From the NCBI GenBank assembly GCA_937967615.1, contig CALCMJ010000138.1, forward strand, positions 1 through 32,679: a stretch of 32,679 nucleotides of DNA, in the 5' to 3' direction. Of the stretch, positions 1 through 6,799 are shown piece by piece; position 1 is the stretch's first letter, and each line of letters opens with the position of its first letter. The notes beneath the pieces were generated by a model. It worked only from the letters and a program-made list of their open reading frames with translations, had not been told where the DNA came from and did not search any database. Source of the DNA: an uncultured Saprospiraceae bacterium (GTDB lineage Bacteria; Bacteroidota; Bacteroidia; Chitinophagales; Saprospiraceae). The translations under genes were made by a program, and so were the position numbers.

Positions 1-249
1 GTTTATGAGATTGAAAATACTACCATAGAAATTTATCCAAATCCTGTCATTGATATAATCAGGATAGATATTGATGGTCCATTAGATTATTCGCTGCAAT
101 TGTATGATCTTCAAGGGAAACTCAAGTTTTCAGGTAATAATTTAGATGTTATACCTGTCTCAAATATTGAGAGCGGCTTATATATCTTGAGACTGAAAGA
201 CTTGGATTCTGCAAATTATATTGTAGAACGTGTGGTGATTAATAATTGA
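1..249 (+). CDS. Partial secreted protein, C-terminal T9SS type A sorting domain
   Basis: The reading frame is open from the first base and stops at TGA 247-249, so only the last 82 residues are present. They carry the features of a type A sorting domain: IYPNP near the start, LYDLQGK in the middle, then SGLYILRL and a short basic C-terminal strand. By family knowledge this domain sends a protein through the type IX secretion system and is removed at the cell surface. The cargo part lies outside the window, so its function cannot be given. Confidence 0.85.
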   Translation, partial: VYEIENTTIEIYPNPVIDIIRIDIDGPLDYSLQLYDLQGKLKFSGNNLDVIPVSNIESGLYILRLKDLDSANYIVERVVINN

Positions 250-280
250 GAATAGCAGCTACGATAATGGGCTTAGTCTA

Positions 281-463
281 ATGAAAGAGATACAGACAAT
301 CTTGAAATGGATTTTAATAATCTTGTTCTTTCCAGTTTCTTTACTTTTTGTTGCATATTTTAAACTGAGAAAAGCCAAGAAAGATTATGAAAGTGAAGAT
401 GAAAGTCTGTGGCAAACCCTAACTGTTATTGTAGAGTACGAGTTCACGATGATTGTATTCTGA
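281..463 (+). CDS. Small hypothetical membrane protein
   Basis: This is a 60-residue frame 31 bases after the sorting-domain gene on the same strand. Residues 8-27 form one strong hydrophobic segment. It is followed by a basic stretch (KLRKAKK), an acidic stretch (ESEDE) and a second, weaker hydrophobic tail. A basic stretch after the helix suggests that the C-terminal part is cytoplasmic. I do not recognise a family. The composition looks like a real protein and no larger frame competes here, but a frame this short could be chance. Confidence 0.4.
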   Translation: MKEIQTILKWILIILFFPVSLLFVAYFKLRKAKKDYESEDESLWQTLTVIVEYEFTMIVF

Positions 464-474
464 ATTTTCAAAGT

Positions 475-1563
475 TTAATTTCTAGCAAACCATTTATGCA
501 TAACTTGTTCTGCTAACTTTCCTTGGGGTGTAAATTGTATCCAATGTTGCTTGTGATCTTGGCCGTATCTTTTCTTTCTTCTTTCGGAAATCCATTCAAA
601 GAGCTCATCTGAATTGCGTGTATGTCCACCATGGAACCACTTCCAAATAAAGACTCCACTAAACCATTCTTTGTCCCAGAGGGCTTCAAACATTGCTTCA
701 TAACAAATTGCCTGTGTCTCATCGCTAATTTCCATTGTTTCTTCCGCCACTTGCCTTGGCCACACCCAAGGTTCAATAGCTGCATCCACTACATTTTTAT
801 ATCCTATTTCTGTAAACATAATGGGCTTATTGTATTTCTTAGATAACTTGTGCATTGCTTTAAGAGGCTTTTTCCATCCTTTTACGAGTTCGCTTTTAGT
901 TGGATTCTTCTTTTTTGTTAGAGGGAAGTAAGCTTGTATACCAATAAAGTCTAAGTCATCCCAAAATCGGATTTCATCGTACTCTTTATAAAAGTTACCT
1001 GCATAGGTTAATTTTCCAGAATAGATTTTTCTGATCTTTGCAATAATGTCTCGCCATTCTTGAGTATGCTTTGTGCTGGCTTGGGTTAATTCTGTTCCAA
1101 TGCACAAAGCATCCATTTTTCCTTCTTCTGCAACATGGGCATAATGTAAAATCATACATTCATATTGTTCAAACCATGTCTTCCAATCTTCTTTAGATTT
1201 CATAGCGATATCTGATCGCCATTCATCCCCTTTGGAATGTAGCCAAATATGTGGTTTTAAGATCACTTTGACTCCTTGCGATTTTGCCACTTGTGCAGTG
1301 TGGATTAAACCAAAATCCGACTCACCCCAGTTATGTCTATTGTCACCATCAAATCTAATTTCAGGAATATCGTGTGCGCTCATCCAAGCAAAAGGGGTTT
1401 GAGAGATCCACCCTACATTACAATCTTTGATCTGAGAAATATTGCGTTCATTAATAGAGTCTCCAGCTACCCAGCATATCCCTTTTATTTTTTCTTGCGA
1501 AGAAAGATTGGTGAAATAACTTATACTTAGAAATATTGCTAGAACGACTCTCATAACAATCAA
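475..1563 (-). CDS. Secreted GH113-like glycoside hydrolase (TIM barrel)
   Basis: The 362-residue protein begins with a signal peptide (residues 1-22). The first ATG (MIVM) is used here; the second, three codons later, is equally good. The mature part resembles glycoside hydrolase family 113 and related TIM barrels. It opens with KGICWVAGD and has HIWLHS around 105-110. GTE at 157-159 (E158) is the likely acid/base, and MFTEIGY (E252) the likely nucleophile. FIWKWFHGG near the C-terminus is an aromatic strand typical of the fold. The best studied members are beta-mannanases, but the substrate here cannot be read from sequence. There is no T9SS tail, so a periplasmic location is the simplest reading. 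Confidence 0.8.
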   Translation of the reverse strand: MIVMRVVLAIFLSISYFTNLSSQEKIKGICWVAGDSINERNISQIKDCNVGWISQTPFAWMSAHDIPEIRFDGDNRHNWGESDFGLIHTAQVAKSQGVKVILKPHIWLHSKGDEWRSDIAMKSKEDWKTWFEQYECMILHYAHVAEEGKMDALCIGTELTQASTKHTQEWRDIIAKIRKIYSGKLTYAGNFYKEYDEIRFWDDLDFIGIQAYFPLTKKKNPTKSELVKGWKKPLKAMHKLSKKYNKPIMFTEIGYKNVVDAAIEPWVWPRQVAEETMEISDETQAICYEAMFEALWDKEWFSGVFIWKWFHGGHTRNSDELFEWISERRKKRYGQDHKQHWIQFTPQGKLAEQVMHKWFARN

Positions 1564-1657
1564 TATGTACTATTTGGTTTGCCTATAATCCACAAATTAA
1601 GGAAATTCTAAATTGGAAATCTTATTAAAAAGAAATTATACCATTTTAGATACTATT

Positions 1658-1801
1658 TTAATGGATGCTTTGCTTCAAATATATTTTCCATGAGGCAACG
1701 AATTCAGAAATATCAGGGTAATAGATATATGAAACAACACATTCCAATAATTCCTCCACAGAGCTAATAGCCAGTTGATTGTATAGAGGGAATATTTCCC
1801 A
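1658..1801 (-). other. Short open stretch without a start codon, possible gene remnant
   Basis: On the minus strand a 48-codon frame lies between two stops in the gap ahead of the DUF1304 gene. It has protein-like composition (for example EELLECVVSYIYYPDISEF) but no ATG. It may be the worn tail of a lost gene or chance. The rest of the 287-base gap shows nothing else recognisable apart from the palindrome at its right end. Confidence 0.15.
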
Positions 1802-1829
1802 CTATAGAACTTTAGCAAGATTTAGTATT

Positions 1830-1850
1830 TTGTATGAATAATTCATACAA
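1830..1850 (+). promoter_or_regulatory. Perfect inverted repeat directly in front of the DUF1304 start codon
   Basis: The arms TTGTATGAA (1830-1838) and TTCATACAA (1842-1850) are exact reverse complements separated by TAA. The right arm ends at the base before ATG 1851, and one more pair (T1829/A1851) extends the arms to 10 bp. The size and spacing fit a dimeric repressor operator. An mRNA hairpin hiding the start codon is an alternative. No regulator gene lies next to it. Confidence 0.55.
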
Positions 1851-2216
1851 ATGGAAATAGTATCATCAGTCTTAATTGGGTTTATTGCTCTTATTCATAT
1901 CTATATCTTATGGATGGAAATGTTTGCCTGGGAAACTCGAGGTAAAAAGGTGTTTAAAAGTTTTCCGCCAGAATTATTTTCACAGACAAAGGTAATGGCT
2001 GCAAATCAAGGGCTATATAATGGTTTTCTGGCTGCTGGTATAATCTGGTCTTTCTTTATTGATGATCCAGTATGGAAAACAAAAGTTGCAATATTTTTCC
2101 TTGGCTGTATCGCTATTGCAGGTATTTATGGAGCAATCTCAGCGGATAAGAAAATTATCTACGTCCAGACGGTGCCAGCTGTTTTGGCAATCGTATTGTT
2201 ACTAATGAGTAAATAG
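1851..2216 (+). CDS. DUF1304 family four-helix membrane protein
   Basis: The 121-residue protein matches the DUF1304 family in length and in its signatures. The first helix is rich in HIYILWMEMFAW, followed by F...PPELF and MAANQGLYNGFLAAG around residues 44-65. Two further hydrophobic helices fill residues 70-90 and 100-118, giving about four membrane segments. The biochemical function of the family is unknown. The gene stands alone, converges on the sirtuin gene with a 14-base gap, and carries a perfect palindrome immediately before its ATG, so it is probably individually regulated. Confidence 0.85.
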   Translation: MEIVSSVLIGFIALIHIYILWMEMFAWETRGKKVFKSFPPELFSQTKVMAANQGLYNGFLAAGIIWSFFIDDPVWKTKVAIFFLGCIAIAGIYGAISADKKIIYVQTVPAVLAIVLLLMSK

Positions 2217-2230
2217 AACCTTATTGAAGG

Positions 2231-2929
2231 CTAAGTCAAATTAGCTATGAGTCTTTCGTGAAGTTTCGACATACCTTCCGTTGCTGTCATTTCCAATATC
2301 TCCATGTTCATTGATTGGGTGATTTCATATGAAATCTTTGGCTTTGGGTCTATGTAAAACTTGGGTACACTACGTTGTGCATAAGAGATTAAAGATGCAG
2401 CGGGGTAGACCTGCATAGAAGTTCCTACTATTACTACTAAATCTGCTTCTGATACAATGGAAGCTGCATTCTCTAATTCAGGAACAGCCTCTCCAAACCA
2501 AACAATATGAGGCCTTAGCTGGAATCCTCTTTCGCAAGTGTCACCTAAAACCAAGTCTCCTGGCCATGTCTTTATATCAGAGTAATTTCCAGTGCTGCGT
2601 ACTTTTAAAAGTTCGCCATGTAAATGTAGAACAGAGGAGCTTCCGCTGCGTTCATGCAAATCATCCACATTTTGAGTGATCACTTTTACATCAAAATGGG
2701 CTTCAAGTTTTGCAATGTAGTTGTGTCCTGCGTTAGGTTCTACTTCATGTAATTGGCTTCTCCTTTGATTATAGAAATCAAGTACAAGCTCTGGATTTCT
2801 TGCATAGCCTTCTGGACTCGCCACTTCCATTACATCATGCCCCTCCCACAAGCCATCTGAATCTCTGAACGTCTTTATTCCGCTTTCTGCACTCATGCCA
2901 GCGCCACTTAGAAAAACTAATTTTTTCAT
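2231..2929 (-). CDS. cobB: NAD-dependent protein deacylase, sirtuin (SIRT5/CobB-like)
   Basis: The 232-residue protein carries the sirtuin signatures: GAGMSAESGIKTFRD (9-23), TQNVDDLHERSG (85-96), catalytic H104 in HLHGE, and VGTSMQVYPA. Y53 and R56 form the YxxR pair that in SIRT5 and CobB binds succinyl or malonyl lysine, so desuccinylase or demalonylase activity is likely. The four zinc-binding cysteines of E. coli CobB are not there: only one Cys (C132) remains between H104 and the RPHIVWFGE strand. I recall zinc-less sirtuins in other Bacteroidota. The start overlaps the stop of the upstream nnr gene by four bases (ATGA), so the two are co-transcribed and probably translationally coupled. 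Confidence 0.9.
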   Translation of the reverse strand: MKKLVFLSGAGMSAESGIKTFRDSDGLWEGHDVMEVASPEGYARNPELVLDFYNQRRSQLHEVEPNAGHNYIAKLEAHFDVKVITQNVDDLHERSGSSSVLHLHGELLKVRSTGNYSDIKTWPGDLVLGDTCERGFQLRPHIVWFGEAVPELENAASIVSEADLVVIVGTSMQVYPAASLISYAQRSVPKFYIDPKPKISYEITQSMNMEILEMTATEGMSKLHERLIANLT

Positions 2930-4428
2930 CTGTTTTGAATTTTTTGAATTGCATTTGAAATTTGTTCTATAATAGCACTAGCAGTAAGTGCGTAACTGCC
3001 TGATTTAAGATTTGCTAAATCTCCTGCTAGAGCATGAAGGTACATTCCTGATAATGCAGCTTGTTCTTGTGTATTGCCTTGAGCTAGCAAAGAAAGAATT
3101 ATCCCAGTTAATACGTCTCCTGCACCTGCCGTTGCCATACCCGCATTTCCAATGCTGAGAAAATAAGATTTCCCTTCTGGTGTCGTTAAGCAAGAGTGGG
3201 CTCCTTTAAGAATTATATATACCTCATATTGTGATGACATTTTCTTTTGTAATGCGTGTCTATGAATAGAATCTGGACTTTCTCCAAAGAGTCTCTTGAA
3301 TTCGCCTCGATGAGGAGTTAGTATCGCATTTCTTGGCAAGTGATCAAGTCCCTCCGTGGCAATAATGTTCAATGCATCAGCATCTATAACGGAGGGAAGC
3401 TTATACTTCTTTAAATATGACAGGAATGCTTGTCTTGTAATTAACGCAGTGCCCATACCAGGTCCATAGCCAAGTGCAGTTGTTTTTTCTAGGGAATGGA
3501 TTAAGCTTACGTGATCTTCCTTCTCATCAAGTAACATCGCTTCTGGTAGTGTTTGGTTGAATGTGTGATTGCCTGAATTTGGGATGTGCGCCGTAAGGAG
3601 TCCAACTCCAGTTTGCATACATGCTTGACAGGAAAGAAGAGCTGCACCCATTTTTTCTGTTGAACCTCCTACAAAGAGCGCATGACCGTAGTCGCCCTTA
3701 TGAGTAAATTTTTCACGCTTTGGAAACGTTTCAATTATGTGTTCTTCTGTGATGGTCTCAGCTAACTCTTCTTCTTCGTTTTCAAAGTCAGGATTTAAAC
3801 CTATAGCAATACAAATAGTTTCTTTACAATATTCTGCACTTTCAGGGAATAGCAGACTGTATTTGTAAGATTGAAAACTATAACATAAATCTACCTGCAG
3901 GATTGGCTCTGTGCTAAAGCTATCCACATATGCGCCAGTTGGGATATCTACAGCAACTTTTTTTATCTCCAATGAGTTGATTAATTGGATAACATCAACT
4001 AACCAGGGTTCCAATTTTCTATTTAAACCCGAGCCAAAGATGGCATCAATTAACATGTCTCTATTTTCCTTAAGATCCAGATCTGAAAATTCGGTAAAGG
4101 ATAAGAACTGAATATCTATTTTTTGTTTTGCCAACTTGCGCATTGCATCAGCATCATCTGATCTCTTTTGGAATTTATTAAACTCTACAACATAAGTTGT
4201 GTACATCGCATTTCTTAGAATTCTGGCAATAGCATATCCATCGCCACCATTATTTCCAGGGCCACATAAGACGTAAACATGTTTTTCTTTGACAGGAAAA
4301 TCTAAGATAAATTGATTGCAAAATGCGTGGGCAGCTCTATCCATTAGGTCAATAGACGAGATCTTCTGAGATTCTATAGTGTATGCATCCCAGCTTTTGA
4401 TTCCTTTTGAAGTGAAGATTTTTTGCAT
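2926..4428 (-). CDS. nnr: Bifunctional NAD(P)H-hydrate epimerase / ADP-dependent dehydratase
   Basis: The 500-residue fusion repairs hydrated NADH and NADPH. The N-terminal YjeF_N domain (about 1-215) epimerises the S and R hydrates and shows GPGNNGGDG at 56-64, AIFGSGL and VDIPTGAYVD. The C-terminal ribokinase-like domain (about 225-500) dehydrates the S form using ADP. It shows VGGS, YGPGMG, VIDADALN, TPHRGEF, and the anion-hole segment GNAGMATAGAGDVLTG at 427-442, whose Asp (about 438) is catalytic. The length is normal for the fused bacterial form. The gene is followed, with a four-base overlap, by a NAD-consuming sirtuin. Confidence 0.95.
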   Translation of the reverse strand: MQKIFTSKGIKSWDAYTIESQKISSIDLMDRAAHAFCNQFILDFPVKEKHVYVLCGPGNNGGDGYAIARILRNAMYTTYVVEFNKFQKRSDDADAMRKLAKQKIDIQFLSFTEFSDLDLKENRDMLIDAIFGSGLNRKLEPWLVDVIQLINSLEIKKVAVDIPTGAYVDSFSTEPILQVDLCYSFQSYKYSLLFPESAEYCKETICIAIGLNPDFENEEEELAETITEEHIIETFPKREKFTHKGDYGHALFVGGSTEKMGAALLSCQACMQTGVGLLTAHIPNSGNHTFNQTLPEAMLLDEKEDHVSLIHSLEKTTALGYGPGMGTALITRQAFLSYLKKYKLPSVIDADALNIIATEGLDHLPRNAILTPHRGEFKRLFGESPDSIHRHALQKKMSSQYEVYIILKGAHSCLTTPEGKSYFLSIGNAGMATAGAGDVLTGIILSLLAQGNTQEQAALSGMYLHALAGDLANLKSGSYALTASAIIEQISNAIQKIQNR

Positions 4429-4514
4429 TCAATTTAATTATTGTCAAGATAAGGAAGTCCATTTTAATTTTCATTTTAATTCATTCTTCTTATCGCTAAA
4501 TGCTTAAGTCTTTC

Positions 4515-4522
4515 TAATTTTA
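4515..4522 (+). promoter_or_regulatory. Candidate -7 box for the CoA-transferase gene
   Basis: TAATTTTA matches the Bacteroidota -7 consensus TAnnTTTG at seven of eight positions and ends four bases before ATG 4527, so the mRNA would be nearly leaderless. No clear -33 TTTG was seen. Confidence 0.3.
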
Positions 4523-4526
4523 CGCC

Positions 4527-5603
4527 ATGTCCTTTCCGAATTCCATTTTTAAAGACTTAGTTGTAATAGAACTCGCAAGTGTTCTGGCAGGTCCAGCTGT
4601 GGGTATGTTCTTTGCAGAACTAGGAGCCAGAGTGATCAAAATTGAACCTAAGAACGGGGGAGATGTGACTAGAGAATGGAAATTAGAAAGTGAAGATTCT
4701 TCATCAAAAGAAAGTGCCTATTTTCATTCTGTCAATTATGGGAAAGAACATCTATTCATGGATTTGGAAGATCCAACAGATGTACACAAATTATATGGAC
4801 TTGTCCAAACTGCTGATATTGTAATTAGCAATTTTAAATTGTTGTCTGCTAAGCGACTGAAGATAGACCATGCTTCCTTTTTCCTTATTAAAAATGATAT
4901 CATCTATGCAGAATTGCTTGCATTTGATCACGATTCAAAAAAGATTGGCTATGATGCCGTCATGCAAGCCGAGGCTGGTTTCCTTTCAATGAGTGGAACA
5001 AAGGAGGGCGAACTCGTAAAGATGCCAGTGGCCTTGATTGATTTGATGGCAGCACACCAAATGAAAGAAGCCATCCTTATAGCCCTCCTCAAAAAAGAGA
5101 AAACAGGCGAGGGCTCTTATATAGAGGTCTCTCTGATAGATGCGGGCATAGCTTCATTAGCTAACCAGGCTTCTAATTATTTGAATGCCCAACATTTGCC
5201 CAAACCCATGGGCACACTACATCCTAATATCGCGCCTTATGGTGAACTCTTTACATTAAAAGATGGAAATACGATTCTCCTATCAGTAGGCAATGACGCG
5301 CAGTTTGAACGACTAATTCAATCATTGGATCTCAAGGAGAAAGATGATTTTAAAACAAATGTAGATCGTTTGACAAACCGAGAAAAATTGTATTCTCTTT
5401 TAAAAGGAAAGATCGCAAAACACGCACTTAAGGAAATCCAACAACTCTTTGAATCAAACCGTATTCCCTATGGTCATGTAAAAACCATGGATCAAGTCAT
5501 GGAATATGCACGGTCACAAAATCTCATTTTAAGTTCTACCTCAATGGGTGGAGACACAGAACGTGTCAGGACTGCTGTGTTCAAGTTTATTGACCTAGAA
5601 TAA
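4527..5603 (+). CDS. Family III (CaiB/BaiF) CoA-transferase
   Basis: The 358-residue protein opens with the family signature DLVVIELASVLAGPAVGMFF, followed by AELGARVIKIEP. In the middle GYDAVMQAEAGFLSMSG is typical. VALIDLMAAHQ carries the conserved aspartate that forms the acyl-enzyme intermediate, and KTGEGSYIEVSL follows it. It is somewhat shorter than the usual 380-400 residues. The family moves CoA between carboxylic acids (carnitine, formyl/oxalate, acyl-CoA racemases), but neither donor nor acceptor can be read here. The gene stands alone, divergent from nnr, and no acyl-CoA dehydrogenase or hydratase neighbour hints at a pathway. Confidence 0.88.
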   Translation: MSFPNSIFKDLVVIELASVLAGPAVGMFFAELGARVIKIEPKNGGDVTREWKLESEDSSSKESAYFHSVNYGKEHLFMDLEDPTDVHKLYGLVQTADIVISNFKLLSAKRLKIDHASFFLIKNDIIYAELLAFDHDSKKIGYDAVMQAEAGFLSMSGTKEGELVKMPVALIDLMAAHQMKEAILIALLKKEKTGEGSYIEVSLIDAGIASLANQASNYLNAQHLPKPMGTLHPNIAPYGELFTLKDGNTILLSVGNDAQFERLIQSLDLKEKDDFKTNVDRLTNREKLYSLLKGKIAKHALKEIQQLFESNRIPYGHVKTMDQVMEYARSQNLILSSTSMGGDTERVRTAVFKFIDLE

Positions 5604-5700
5604 CTAGACAGTTATTTTCATTTCCATTTTGATAGACATTTCCATCTCCAAGCTCGTATGGCTTAATTCTTGCATATACATTCGATTAAGGTATAGACCC

Positions 5701-5740
5701 TAAGTCATTGATAATCAGTGTTTTGAAAATCAATGACTTA
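5701..5740 (+). terminator. 12-bp perfect hairpin between CoA-transferase and porP-like genes
   Basis: TAAGTCATTGAT (5701-5712) and ATCAATGACTTA (5729-5740) pair perfectly around a 16-base loop. A T-rich stretch (TTATTTTTTAA) follows about 10 bases later. The stem is AT-rich, so it is a weak terminator for the CoA-transferase gene ending at 5603. It could instead be a control site for the secretion operon that starts 47 bases further on. Confidence 0.4.
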
Positions 5741-5786
5741 TGTATTATGTTATTTTTTAATATGTTTTAATATTGAATAAAACCAT

Positions 5787-6797
5787 TTGAGAAAGTTAAT
5801 ACTGCATATTGTTTTTTTTACTTTTTGTGCAATCGTTTCAGACGCACAAGATTTGCATTATTCTCAATTCTATAATTCGCCTTTAAATATAAGTCCAGCA
5901 TTAACGGGCATATTTAACGGAGATAAGAGGATAGCGCTAAGTGCTAGAGATCAATGGAGATCAGTACCAGTGCCTTGGTTGACGTTTTCTGGTTCTTACG
6001 ATCAGAAATTCTATAAAAGGAATAGAAATAAAAACTTCTTTGGAGGTGGCTTACTATTTAACTATGACAGACAGGGTGACTCTAAGATCACTTTGATGAA
6101 CATCAGTCTAACAGGTACCTACAATCACCTGTTTAATAAAAAGAACATAATTACATTAGGAGCAGGCCTAGGCTATGCATCTAGAGGGTTTAATCAAACG
6201 TCTTTAAGTTGGGATAAGCAATGGAATGGTGATTCATTTAATCCAGCACTCCCAACAGGAGAAAGCCTATCAGCTGATATGATAAGTATGGTAGAAACGA
6301 ATCTAGGAATTAATTATAGGCATCAGCAGCACGATAGAGAGCATTATGATTTTGGGATTGCTGTTTATCATATTCTACAACCTTCTGCAAGGTTTAGTAA
6401 TAGTGGATTTGCTATCAGTTTGCCTAGAAGATACAGTGGCTATGCTATGGCAAGTTTTCCTGTCTTTGATAATCTAAATGTTGATTTATCTTTTTTACAT
6501 CAATCGCAGATTTCATATAATGAAACTCTATTTGGAGCCTTAGCAAATTTTTATGTCAATAGAAAAAGAGGTAAAGAAACAAATGTGCATGTTGGACTGG
6601 GTTACAGAACTTCAGAATCTCTATTCCCAAAAGTAGCGATTGAATACGGTCCGTATTATTTTGGATTAAGCTACGACGTGGATCTATCCAGATTTAATAC
6701 TGCAACTGATAGTAAGGGTGGGCCGGAGATGCATTTTAAATATACAATCAAGTCAGTGAAACCATTGGGATTATTTAAAGCATGTCCAATATTCTAA
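5787..6797 (+). CDS. PorP/SprF family type IX secretion outer-membrane protein
   Basis: The protein has 336 residues with a signal peptide (about 1-20, ending SDAQ). The mature part starts DLHYSQFYNSPLNISPALTG, the hallmark of the PorP/SprF family, then DQWRSVPVPWLTFSGSYD and alternating beta strands to the end. The family forms an outer-membrane beta barrel; SprF helps export and anchor the adhesin SprB in gliding bacteria. An in-frame stop at 5778-5780 and no upstream ATG mean the start must be TTG 5787, which is the codon that gives the signal peptide its basic MRK end. It is the first gene of a three-gene operon with an OmpA-family protein and a type-B cargo. Genomes of this group usually hold several paralogs, so no single gene symbol is given. 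Confidence 0.92.
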   Translation: MRKLILHIVFFTFCAIVSDAQDLHYSQFYNSPLNISPALTGIFNGDKRIALSARDQWRSVPVPWLTFSGSYDQKFYKRNRNKNFFGGGLLFNYDRQGDSKITLMNISLTGTYNHLFNKKNIITLGAGLGYASRGFNQTSLSWDKQWNGDSFNPALPTGESLSADMISMVETNLGINYRHQQHDREHYDFGIAVYHILQPSARFSNSGFAISLPRRYSGYAMASFPVFDNLNVDLSFLHQSQISYNETLFGALANFYVNRKRGKETNVHVGLGYRTSESLFPKVAIEYGPYYFGLSYDVDLSRFNTATDSKGGPEMHFKYTIKSVKPLGLFKACPIF

Positions 6798-6799
6798 GT

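Noticed and set aside
513-785. 90-codon frame inside the GH113-like gene
   Set aside because: It lies wholly within a well-supported gene in another frame and has no protein-family features.
1658-1801. 48-codon minus-strand open stretch as a real gene
   Set aside because: It has no ATG, no recognisable motif and a length expected by chance; kept only as a low-confidence possible remnant.
4462-4487. Imperfect direct repeat of CATTTTAATT in the nnr/CoA-transferase gap
   Set aside because: It is very low complexity in AT-rich DNA and has no second signal to support a function.
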